A stretch of DNA of 6,091 nt from Nitrososphaera sp. (GCA_022545875.1 JAKEIF010000133.1:1-6091), one strand, 5' to 3'; numbered from the stretch's first letter, positions 1 through 5,952 are shown. Notes: generated from the letters alone by a model not told the origin. Translations and numbers: made by a program.

Positions 1-1708
1 TAATGACATATTCCTCGCTGACATAAACGTCAACTGCCCGACCGATTACCTTCTCGTCGACCATGATGTTTACAGAGGAACCTGCCTCGTTGATTTCAAA
101 TTCGATTTCTTTTCCAAGCGTGGGGATCTTGGTTTCGACATCAATTTTTACGCCAAGGGCCTCTTCAAGTTCCGAAACTGTTGCCCCGCCCCTGCCAATT
201 AGTCTGGGAGCTGCCTCTTTGTTCACACGCACTTGGACTCGGTTTTCTGAAATGATGTTTACCTCGGCACCGGGGTCAAACCTGCGGACTACGTCAAGAA
301 TCCTCGACTGCGCAAGTTTCTTGATCCCGCTTTCGTCCTGGCTCTGTTTGGCGATTTTTGAAATTGGGACTACAACGTTCTCCTCACCAAATGTGTAAAT
401 TTCATATTCAATCTGACCCGATTCAAAATCACGGACTTCAACCAGGGGTCTGGCCAGGTCTGCCTCAGTCATGCCCGTCGGCACTTTTACAGTCAGACTC
501 AACTCGTAAACCTTTCTGATCCCTCCATCCTTCACAAAAATTATCGTGTCAAGTATGTGCGGTATCATGCCCAGCTCAACTCTTCCCATGAACCTTTGAA
601 TTGCATCAAGAGGACTGCTTGCGTGGACGACTCCGACCATTCCAACCCCGGCCAACCTCATGTCTGCAAATACTTGAAAGTCGTGCGCCCTTCTTACCTC
701 GTCAAAAATGGTATAGTCCGGTCTTACAAGCAGCAGGATATCAACTGCCTTTTCAAAACTGCCTTCAAGAGGCCCGTACTGGGTAACTTCATCCGGCACC
801 TGAAGATCCCTTGGCGATTCAAATGTCTTGACAATCTTGTTCCGCTCTGAATAAAACTGAGCCAAGCTGCTGGCGAGCGTACTCTTGCCAGAGCCCGGAG
901 GCCCTGCAATGAGCAGCCCCTCCGCCTTGCCGGAAAGCCGCTCCATTAGCTTGTCACTTGCGTGGTAGTCAGCAAGTACGAGCCTTACTATCGGCCTGAC
1001 AATTGTCACCTCAAGACCGTCGGAAAACGGAGGCCTAGTTATTGCAATTCTAAATGTTCCAAACTGGATGACAGTGGCTCCGCTTCGGCTTATTTCGATG
1101 GAACCCTTGCCGCTGACCCGGCTCGCCTCCGACACTTCTTGGATTATCTTTGTGAGCTGCGAATAAGTCGTCTTTTCACTATCCAGCTTTAGCAGCTCGA
1201 AAGTTCCTGGCCTGCCGCGCTTTGCCATTGGAAAGGTGCCTTCCTTCAGATGAACACTCATGGTATTTTCGTCAAAGAATTTTTCAAATTCCAGACCGGT
1301 CGTCTTTGTCGGAGCTCGTATGTGGAGAGCCTTTATCCCCTGTGCTTCAGCAACCAGTGCTTGCACATAATCAGCTGTTATGAGAGTCGCTGACTCCTGC
1401 ATGGCAACGTCTTTGATTATCGCATCAATTCTTCCGTTTTTTGCAAGGCGTATGTCATCAATACTTGGCCTTTCTCCGACGAACCGAAGGTCAACATTCT
1501 TTGAGGTGCACAGCTCGCGTATTTTCTTTATCTCGGCGAGGCCTACAAATCCGTGTTCCTTGTTAGTCGAGGCTTGGGATTGTAGCTCGTCTAGAACGGC
1601 AAGCGGGATAATGATTGCGCCGCCGTCGGCAATACTGCCGGCTTCAAGCATCTTTGTTATTTCACCATCTATGATTATGCTGGTATCGAGAACGAACTTG
1701 TTAGTCAC
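1..1708 (-). CDS. PINA-type PIN domain / VirB11-like ATPase / KH domain protein (C-terminus beyond window)
   Basis: 569 codons lie in the window and the frame is still open at base 2, so the C-terminus is missing. Domains in order: an N-terminal PIN domain (about residues 1-125) with the usual acidic set D8, E41, D95 and D113; a linker; a secretion-type (VirB11/PilT-like) ATPase with Walker A GPPGSGKST at 269-277, Walker B ending in DE at 336-337, and a His-box (VVHASSP, H362); and a KH domain (about 478-535) with the GxxG loop GRGG at 505-508. This order is that of archaeal PINA. In Sulfolobus PINA is a hexameric ATPase that binds the helicase Hjm through its KH domain and remodels Holliday junctions and forks; the same role here is inferred from architecture. 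All nuclease and ATPase landmarks are intact. The start is GTG at 1706-1708: an in-frame TAA lies five codons upstream, and only the rare CTG and ATT lie between. No Shine-Dalgarno sequence adjoins it, but a TATA-like box does. Confidence 0.93.
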   Translation of the reverse strand, partial: MTNKFVLDTSIIIDGEITKMLEAGSIADGGAIIIPLAVLDELQSQASTNKEHGFVGLAEIKKIRELCTSKNVDLRFVGERPSIDDIRLAKNGRIDAIIKDVAMQESATLITADYVQALVAEAQGIKALHIRAPTKTTGLEFEKFFDENTMSVHLKEGTFPMAKRGRPGTFELLKLDSEKTTYSQLTKIIQEVSEASRVSGKGSIEISRSGATVIQFGTFRIAITRPPFSDGLEVTIVRPIVRLVLADYHASDKLMERLSGKAEGLLIAGPPGSGKSTLASSLAQFYSERNKIVKTFESPRDLQVPDEVTQYGPLEGSFEKAVDILLLVRPDYTIFDEVRRAHDFQVFADMRLAGVGMVGVVHASSPLDAIQRFMGRVELGMIPHILDTIIFVKDGGIRKVYELSLTVKVPTGMTEADLARPLVEVRDFESGQIEYEIYTFGEENVVVPISKIAKQSQDESGIKKLAQSRILDVVRRFDPGAEVNIISENRVQVRVNKEAAPRLIGRGGATVSELEEALGVKIDVETKIPTLGKEIEFEINEAGSSVNIMVDEKVIGRAVDVYVSEEYVI

Positions 1709-1716
1709 GCTAATGC

Positions 1717-1776
1717 TCAGTTATAGCAGTTTAAAGCATTTCTTATGAAGGTATTTAATTTGAGCGACACCTCCAT
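1717..1776 (-). other. Possible 19-codon upstream ORF with a strong Shine-Dalgarno sequence
   Basis: An ATG at 1774-1776 opens a 19-codon frame ending in TGA at 1717-1719, eight bases before the GTG of the PINA-type gene. It is preceded by a perfect GGAGGT (minus strand, 1785-1790) at a spacing of eight bases, the best ribosome-binding sequence I noticed in the window. The peptide begins MEVSLKLNTF and resembles nothing I know. It could be a leader ORF that couples or tunes translation of the ATPase on a longer transcript from the upstream membrane-protein gene. It would not be translated from a transcript started at either of the TATA-like boxes inside it, so it may be chance. Confidence 0.3.
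1729..1736 (-). promoter_or_regulatory. TATA-like box for the PINA-type gene
   Basis: On the minus strand the sequence GCTTTAAA is centred about 24-25 bases before the GTG start at 1708, the spacing expected for a leaderless archaeal transcript. A second candidate, AATTAAATAC (1752-1761), lies about 48 bases upstream and would give a short leader of around 20 bases. Which one is used cannot be decided from sequence. Confidence 0.4.
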
Positions 1777-1801
1777 TACTTATGACCTCCGTAGCGCGCC
1801 A

Positions 1802-1818
1802 TTAAATTGAAAGGAAAA
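1802..1818 (-). terminator. Candidate T-rich archaeal terminator after the 83-residue membrane protein gene
   Basis: On the minus strand, about 16 bases past the stop codon at 1834, the transcript runs through pyrimidine-rich sequence (TTTTCCTTTCAATTTAA). Archaeal RNA polymerase commonly terminates at T-rich tracts without a hairpin. The tract is interrupted, so the call is weak. Confidence 0.25.
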
Positions 1819-1833
1819 TGGTGATTCGGTAAA

Positions 1834-2085
1834 CTATTCTTGTCCACTATCTTTCAAAACTTCGCGACTTGCCTTTCTGCCTTTTGAGATAAAGACAAGG
1901 CCAAAGGGTACAAGCATAGACCCTAACGCCATGAGCTGAACCATCAGGTTCACCTCAGCATTGTTGGCCTCAAGGTATGAGTATGCCAAGAATTCTGGAT
2001 GGGTCATGAGTATAGGTATCGAGACGGCCAGTAGCACGGCACCAGTAACAAAGAGTGCAATACCTGCCACCGTAGATAAATTCAT
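1834..2085 (-). CDS. Small two-helix membrane protein, function unknown
   Basis: An 83-residue protein with two hydrophobic segments, about residues 5-27 (TVAGIALFVTGAVLLAVSIP) and 47-66 (LMVQLMALGSMLVPFGLVFI). They are joined by a short polar loop holding two acidic residues (E38, E43), and a basic tail follows (SKGRKASREVLK). By the positive-inside rule both ends should be cytoplasmic and the loop outside. I do not recognise a family. The start is ATG at 2083-2085, with a TATA-like box centred about 29 bases upstream and no Shine-Dalgarno sequence nearby, which suggests a leaderless transcript. The gene lies head to tail with the PINA-type gene (125 bases between) and diverges from the PII-like gene. 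Composition and promoter spacing support it as real; a role cannot be assigned. Confidence 0.7.
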   Translation of the reverse strand: MNLSTVAGIALFVTGAVLLAVSIPILMTHPEFLAYSYLEANNAEVNLMVQLMALGSMLVPFGLVFISKGRKASREVLKDSGQE

Positions 2086-2110
2086 GGATATAGATGATCA
2101 AGTTAACTCC

Positions 2111-2118
2111 GTTATAAT
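2111..2118 (-). promoter_or_regulatory. TATA-like box for the 83-residue membrane protein gene
   Basis: The minus strand reads GGATTATAAC, centred about 29-30 bases before the ATG at 2085. The core TTATAA (2112-2117) is self-complementary, so it could in principle also direct plus-strand transcription towards the PII-like gene, starting near 2140. Confidence 0.5.
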
Positions 2119-2201
2119 CCTTGGCGAATTTAGATAGTTCTGTTTTGGAGTCACTTCGCAAGAACTGGACGCTGTCGGTATTAGCTGCCAACGGCAATAA
2201 T

Positions 2202-2209
2202 GATATAAG
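2202..2209 (+). promoter_or_regulatory. TATA-like box for the PII-like gene
   Basis: GATATAAG is centred about 29 bases before the ATG at 2235. Its position supports that ATG as the true start of the PII-like protein and suggests a leaderless transcript that continues into the metalloprotease gene. Confidence 0.5.
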
Positions 2210-2234
2210 CATCGCTCGGCCGAATAATCGCTAC

Positions 2235-2576
2235 ATGAAGAGACTGGAAGCGATAGTTAGGTCAGAAAGAATGCCAATAGTGAAGGAGAAGCTCAGGCAG
2301 ATTGGGATAGGAGGCATGACTATCCTTACAGTTTCAGGATGGAGCAAACAGCGAGAGCTCCATTTGCAATGGAGAGGACAGCCTGTGGCATACGACCTGC
2401 TCCCCAAGGTAAAATTCGAGATAGTCCTCTCCGACGAACAGCTCGACAAGGTCACTGATGCTATTATCGAATCGGCCAGAACAGGAGAACACGGGGATGG
2501 CATAATATTCGTTTCAAATGTAGAGCAGGCGTTCAATATCGCCACCCTGGACAAGGGCGAGAAAGTAGTACTTTGA
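2235..2576 (+). CDS. Divergent PII-family (GlnB/GlnK-like) signalling protein
   Basis: A 113-residue protein that aligns from residue 1 with E. coli GlnB (recalled sequence) without gaps through the T-loop and B-loop. Shared landmarks are the N-terminal MKRLEAIVR, GM at 27-28, LPKVK at 56-60 and TGxxGDG at 83-89. PII proteins are cytoplasmic trimers that read ATP/ADP and 2-oxoglutarate and bind ammonium transporters or nitrogen enzymes through the T-loop. Here Q39 and K58 of the 2-oxoglutarate site are kept. The uridylylated Y51 is Val, and the basic residues contacting ATP phosphates are replaced: K90 by Ile, R101 by Asn, R103 by Ala, with R38 as Lys. Nucleotide sensing is therefore probably altered or lost. 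The frame is open back to TTG 2121, but those 38 extra residues have no PII counterpart, and the TATA box at 2202 favours ATG 2235. The stop overlaps the start of the protease gene. No ammonium transporter or glutamine synthetase gene adjoins it. Confidence 0.87.
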   Translation: MKRLEAIVRSERMPIVKEKLRQIGIGGMTILTVSGWSKQRELHLQWRGQPVAYDLLPKVKFEIVLSDEQLDKVTDAIIESARTGEHGDGIIFVSNVEQAFNIATLDKGEKVVL

Positions 2577-3262
2577 TAGTCCATTTCTTTGCCAGCCTTG
2601 CCCTGGCACTGGTTTTTCTCTTTCTCTCATCGGCACTGTACATATCGCCGGCAGTTGCAGCCACTTACTATTCAGATCAGACAGATTTTGATGAGAACAA
2701 TGTGCCAAGTGCTAATTACAGATGGAATCAGGAAAACATCAGAGCGTGTATCTACAAAGATTCTGACGTCCCCAATTCATACTATGTATGGACAAAGCTT
2801 GCTGTGCAGAAATGGCGACAGGCACTGCGAGAATATACTGATAATCAAAACCAATGGTCATTTTCGGCGCGGTACGTGAGCTCCCAGGCCGATCTTGAAT
2901 CATGCGACGTCAAGATCTACATCTTTGAGAGCTACAAGGACTTTCCAGGATATCCATCTCAGACAGGGGCCTATACCTCCGTCAGAAACGACGATGAAAT
3001 TTTAGATGCGAGGGTCTACCTTTCCCCATTTATCCTTCACGGGGATGGAGTAACCGAGCTTGACTTGCCATCCCACGCGTTTAGGAATTCTGCGACGCAT
3101 GAAATAGGCCACGTCCTTGGCCTAGGACACATGAAATCAGAAAAGGGCTACTTGATGTCGCCTCAGTTTGATTTTCTCGAAGAAACAAGGGAGCATCAGA
3201 TCACAACATTGGAGCTGCGTGCCTTGGTCAGAATATACGGACAGCACGGATTTGAAGAGTAG
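2573..3262 (+). CDS. Secreted matrixin-like (M10-type) zinc metalloprotease
   Basis: A 229-residue preprotein. Residues 1-29 look like a signal peptide: a long hydrophobic stretch (FFASLALALVFLFLSS) and an AVA-A cleavage motif near 29-30, though the n-region lacks Lys or Arg. The mature part carries the metzincin zinc site HEIGHVLGLGH (H176, H180 and H186 as ligands, E177 as catalytic base) followed by a Met-turn (YLMSP, M195), the arrangement of matrixin-type peptidases. It should act outside the membrane on proteins or peptides; the substrate is unknown. No cysteine-switch propeptide is evident. C59 and C111 are the only cysteines and could form a disulfide. The start is TTG 2573-2575 inside a TTGA shared with the PII-like stop, so translational coupling is likely. 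No ATG lies before the signal peptide, which makes a later start implausible. The gene converges on a 67-residue unknown gene. Confidence 0.85.
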   Translation: MIVHFFASLALALVFLFLSSALYISPAVAATYYSDQTDFDENNVPSANYRWNQENIRACIYKDSDVPNSYYVWTKLAVQKWRQALREYTDNQNQWSFSARYVSSQADLESCDVKIYIFESYKDFPGYPSQTGAYTSVRNDDEILDARVYLSPFILHGDGVTELDLPSHAFRNSATHEIGHVLGLGHMKSEKGYLMSPQFDFLEETREHQITTLELRALVRIYGQHGFEE

Positions 3263-3273
3263 CCTATTAGGCT
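3261..3273. repeat. 13-base inverted repeat spanning two convergent stop codons
   Basis: AGCCTATTAGGCT is a perfect inverted repeat with six-base arms around one central base. It covers the last two bases of the protease stop TAG and the stop codon of the opposing 67-residue gene. As RNA only about four pairs with a five-base loop could form, so it is a weak hairpin. It could mark the transcript ends of both genes or be chance. Confidence 0.35.
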
Positions 3274-3470
3274 GTAACTAGAAGGCTTTCCTCTATTCGG
3301 TAGAGTGCCGTACTTATGTAGTCGTTGGTGATAAGCGACGGAATTCTAATCTGAATAGATTTGGGCAGCATTGTGTTTATCTTATGCAAAATCTCTGTCC
3401 TGCTGTCGACGTCGCGCTCGTTTTTGCATTCATCGATCATTTGCAGTATAATCCGGCGCAGATTGTCCAT
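3267..3470 (-). CDS. Small hypothetical protein, 67 residues
   Basis: A charged, probably helical protein beginning MDNLRRIILQMIDECKNERD, with a second likely helix near its C-terminus (STALYRIEESLL). It has one cysteine (C15), no membrane segment, no signal peptide and no motif I recognise. I treat it as real because the ATG at 3468-3470 has a good TATA box centred about 30 bases upstream, and because the frame fits exactly between its neighbours, ending three bases from the protease gene. It diverges from methionine aminopeptidase across an intergenic region of about 138 bases. No function can be proposed. Confidence 0.6.
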   Translation of the reverse strand: MDNLRRIILQMIDECKNERDVDSRTEILHKINTMLPKSIQIRIPSLITNDYISTALYRIEESLLVTA

Positions 3471-3495
3471 GGTATCTCTGAAATTGTCTTGCCAA

Positions 3496-3503
3496 TTTAT
3501 AAC
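3496..3503 (-). promoter_or_regulatory. TATA box for the 67-residue gene
   Basis: The minus strand reads GTTATAAATT, close to the archaeal TATA consensus and centred about 30 bases before the ATG at 3470. With no Shine-Dalgarno sequence before the ATG, a leaderless or very short-leader transcript is likely. Confidence 0.55.
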
Positions 3504-3576
3504 AGGTTTAGCGCTCCGCTACTGAATATTGAAACATAACAATAAGCGTTCCCGGTTCGAGCCAGATCTCATAATC

Positions 3577-3586
3577 TCTATATATG
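3577..3586 (+). promoter_or_regulatory. TATA box for methionine aminopeptidase
   Basis: TCTATATATG has a TATATAT core centred at about 3582. That is 27 bases before the second ATG (3609) but only 21 before the first (3603). The usual archaeal distance of about 26-27 bases from TATA centre to transcript start would place the transcript start at or next to 3609, favouring a leaderless message from the second ATG. Confidence 0.55.
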
Positions 3587-3608
3587 AACTCAGAACCACA
3601 TTATGTCG

Positions 3609-4502
3609 ATGAATTTGGATAGCTATCTAAAGGCCGGCAAGGTAGCATCCGACGTTCGCGAGGCTGCACGAAGAAAGAACCATATCGGCTCGAGCCTTTT
3701 GGAGATATGCCAGAACGTCGAATCGCAGATCAAGGAGAGAAATGCGGCACCTGCTTTTCCCGTGAACGTGAGCCTCAATGAAATAGCCGCGCATTACACG
3801 GCCGAGCCAAATGACCCGACACTGGTCAAGGAAGGCGATGTCCTCAAAATCGACATAGGCGTCCACGTTGACGGCTACATCGCCGATACGGCAGTCACTG
3901 TCTGCTATGAGCCCAAGTATGATCCCCTCATTAGGGCTGCAGAAGCCGCGCTTGGTGAAGCAGTCAGGTTGGCAAGGGCGAACACAAAAGCAGGCGACAT
4001 TGGCAAGACCATCGAATCAACTATTACAAAATATGGTTTCAAGCCCATCCAGAATCTAAGTGGCCATTCCCTCCAGCAGTATACCGTCCATGCGGGCAAA
4101 TCTATACCCAATATCTGGACTAGAGGTTCTTCATTTTCGCTTATCGCAAACGAAGCGTATGCTATTGAGCCGTTCGTCACGACCCGCGAAGGCCAAGGGG
4201 TCGTATACGAAGGAAAGGTGCGAAATATTTTTGGAATAAGTTCGCGCAAGCCCATCAAAGACAAAGAGGCGGACGATATGCTCGAAATGATCTGGAATAG
4301 GTACAGGACTCTACCTTTCGCGCTTCGATGGCTCATGGACAAGTACGACGAGAAAGAAGGCAGGCGGATCCTGGAAATACTCGTAAAGAAAAAAAATGTG
4401 CACGCCTACCCAATTCTAGTAGAGGGCCAGGGCAAGACTGTTGTTCAGGCAGAGCATACGGTCATCCCGTCTGAATCAGGAACGACGGTTATCACCATCT
4501 AG
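3609..4502 (+). CDS. map: Methionine aminopeptidase, type II (archaeal)
   Basis: Removes the initiator methionine from nascent proteins in the cytoplasm; a metalloenzyme of the pita-bread fold, peptidase family M24. From ATG 3609 the protein has 297 residues and reads in register with Pyrococcus furiosus MAP as I recall it (MNLDSYLKAG against MDTEKLMKAG). The metal ligands are D82, D93, H153, E187 and E282, and the active-site histidine is H62 in NEIAAHY; all but the last ligand fall at the P. furiosus numbers. The helical insertion that defines type II enzymes is present (about 212-265, with LPFALRWL). An in-frame ATG at 3603 would add two residues (MS), but the promoter spacing and the family N-terminus favour 3609. 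The stop TAG lies in a CTAG shared with the opposing zinc-ribbon gene. All catalytic residues are intact, so it should be active and probably essential. Confidence 0.96.
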   Translation: MNLDSYLKAGKVASDVREAARRKNHIGSSLLEICQNVESQIKERNAAPAFPVNVSLNEIAAHYTAEPNDPTLVKEGDVLKIDIGVHVDGYIADTAVTVCYEPKYDPLIRAAEAALGEAVRLARANTKAGDIGKTIESTITKYGFKPIQNLSGHSLQQYTVHAGKSIPNIWTRGSSFSLIANEAYAIEPFVTTREGQGVVYEGKVRNIFGISSRKPIKDKEADDMLEMIWNRYRTLPFALRWLMDKYDEKEGRRILEILVKKKNVHAYPILVEGQGKTVVQAEHTVIPSESGTTVITI

Positions 4503-4702
4503 TTCTTGTGGGTTTCTGGCGGATACTCGCCATAAACGGCGCTGATAATCGTGTTGGGAGAGGAACAGTTCTTGCAGACAGTGGCGGGTTTGAATACATA
4601 GTCACCATCTTCAAACTTTCTTCTTGACTTTACACCGCAGGCTGGACAGCTCTCCTCAGTAAAGATCTCTGGTTTGACCTCCTTCTTTTTCCTGAAGAAC
4701 AT
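4499..4702 (-). CDS. Small zinc-ribbon protein
   Basis: A 67-residue protein with a basic N-terminus (MFFRKKKEVK) and two CxxC knuckles, CPAC (C19, C22) and CKNC (C43, C46), 20 residues apart. This is the pattern of a zinc ribbon that binds one zinc ion. Such ribbons act in nucleic-acid or protein binding; there is no enzyme motif and no membrane segment. The ATG lies two bases after the stop of the DUF1512-like gene, so the two are almost surely one transcript and their products may work together. A GGGAG on the minus strand (4716-4720) lies about 13 bases before the ATG, a longer spacing than usual, so coupling to the upstream gene may matter more. Its stop overlaps the stop of methionine aminopeptidase. 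Confidence 0.8.
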   Translation of the reverse strand: MFFRKKKEVKPEIFTEESCPACGVKSRRKFEDGDYVFKPATVCKNCSSPNTIISAVYGEYPPETHKN

Positions 4703-4704
4703 TT

Positions 4705-5853
4705 CTATTGCGACACTCCCAGGGTATTTCCAACGCCTATGATCAAGACGGACTGACCTGCGGTGGTCCGCTCTTCGATCACAGAATGCACAACATTTGT
4801 TACTTTTTCAAAAGATTCGGCAATCTCTTTTCGCATTACTGTGATCGCGTCTTGAACCGACTGCTTTACAATTACTGCGTATACAGGAATATCGAGCCTG
4901 GTCGCCACTTCCTCTATTTGGTACTTTTCGACACCGATGCCGCCTATGGCAGCTCCGATTCCTTCCGCGATGTCGCCAGTCCGCTCTCCTTCCAGCTTGA
5001 GCGCAGCGTCTATCATAATGATCGCGTCCAGTTTTATCCCAAGGTCGGTTGACAGCCTGTTGATTGCTTCACCGGGCCTGCCGACTGTTCCGCCAGGTCC
5101 TTCGGCCTTTAATAGATAGACCTTTCTGCCAGCGTATTCGTCCTCGCTCCATACGGTTTCTTTGGCGGCCAGCTTTTTCTCCTTACCGAGCATCATTTTG
5201 CCAACTATCATGGGTCCAATGCCGTCTCCTATCGGCTGACCAAACTTGAACGCGCCTATTGCCTTTTGTAGCGCCTCAGCTTCCTCGAGCAATAAGGGCA
5301 TCACCATCTGGAGCTGGACTAGTACAAACATGCTGGTAGTCCTCTTGCCCATCAGGTAAAAGTGCCTGACAACTTTGTATATCATGTTCAGTGCCGTAGC
5401 TGCTTCCAAGATATTTTCCATCCGTGAAATTTCACGCTCGCCCGCGCCTTGGCAAAGTTTTCTGACTTCGGATCTCATCCGGTCGTCCCGTGTCCTCATG
5501 ACATGATCAAGTTTTCGCACTATTCCGTTCGGATCCAAGTCTACGGGCATTATCGTAAAATACTCCAGAAGCCTGTCGACGCCAGGACTTGGATCGGAAG
5601 ACGACTTTATCGAGGCCTTGACATAGTCGACGGCTTCCTTGCGAGCGTTTTCCTTCATCGTTTTGAACTTGACAAGAGAACGGGAGATTTCATTAAGAAT
5701 GATTTTCGACTGAAACTTTTGCGCATACATCATGAAAAATGGAACCACGGCAAACGAGACAATATAGATCCACATCCAGGGACTGTTTGGGTCAAAGTCG
5801 GATCCTCCAAACAAGCCTTCCAATTGAGCGAGCAACGAAGAGAATCCGAGCAT
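4705..5853 (-). CDS. DUF1512-like archaeal membrane-anchored protein
   Basis: A 382-residue protein that I recognise, with moderate confidence, as the archaeal DUF1512 family, whose members are of similar length and unknown function. It has one membrane segment near the N-terminus (about 26-44, WMWIYIVSFAVVPFFMMYA), then a basic, helical region (about 48-230) rich in Lys, Arg and Glu. A C-terminal alpha/beta domain follows with glycine-rich motifs: GPGGTVGRPG at 252-261, GIGAAIGGIG at 298-307 and IIGVGNTLGV at 371-380. These loops suggest binding of a nucleotide or other phosphate ligand, but no Walker motif is present, so that is speculation. The large domain probably faces the cytoplasm, given the basic residues after the helix. 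The start is ATG 5851-5853; an in-frame TGA lies nine codons upstream. It leads an operon with the zinc-ribbon gene. Confidence 0.82.
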   Translation of the reverse strand: MLGFSSLLAQLEGLFGGSDFDPNSPWMWIYIVSFAVVPFFMMYAQKFQSKIILNEISRSLVKFKTMKENARKEAVDYVKASIKSSSDPSPGVDRLLEYFTIMPVDLDPNGIVRKLDHVMRTRDDRMRSEVRKLCQGAGEREISRMENILEAATALNMIYKVVRHFYLMGKRTTSMFVLVQLQMVMPLLLEEAEALQKAIGAFKFGQPIGDGIGPMIVGKMMLGKEKKLAAKETVWSEDEYAGRKVYLLKAEGPGGTVGRPGEAINRLSTDLGIKLDAIIMIDAALKLEGERTGDIAEGIGAAIGGIGVEKYQIEEVATRLDIPVYAVIVKQSVQDAITVMRKEIAESFEKVTNVVHSVIEERTTAGQSVLIIGVGNTLGVSQ

Positions 5854-5891
5854 GTAGTTGCCTTGTTCCAGATCGAATCAGCCCAGTTAGC

Positions 5892-5900
5892 TCAATTAAA
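5892..5900 (-). promoter_or_regulatory. Possible TATA-like box for the DUF1512-like gene
   Basis: The minus strand reads CCTTTAATTG, centred about 43 bases before the ATG at 5853, which would give a leader of roughly 15-18 bases. Another AT-rich stretch (AGTAAATAAT, about 5917-5926) lies further upstream. The rest of the 99-base gap between 5853 and 5953 shows nothing else I can name. Confidence 0.3.
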
Positions 5901-5952
5901 GGTTACCTTGGTAGATTATTTACTCAGCAATTTTGATGATCCAAAGTTTGAT

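Noticed and set aside
63..1748. Several plus-strand frames of 60-120 codons across the left third
   Set aside because: All lie antisense to the PINA-type gene, whose domain motifs are intact throughout, and none shows a recognisable protein.
2121..2234. TTG 2121 as start of the PII-like gene, adding 38 residues
   Set aside because: The extension has no counterpart in PII proteins, the ATG at 2235 aligns with residue 1 of GlnB, and a TATA box lies about 29 bases before that ATG. Kept only as an alternative.
2231..2584. A 117-codon minus-strand frame with many cysteines and serines
   Set aside because: It is a shadow of the PII-like gene on the opposite strand, with no family resemblance.
3550..3566. 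CCCGGTTCGAGCC resembles a tRNA T-arm (B-box)
   Set aside because: The bases after the loop do not pair with CCCGG, and no acceptor, D or anticodon arms can be folded upstream on either strand. It is probably chance, though a tRNA remnant from an old integration cannot be excluded.
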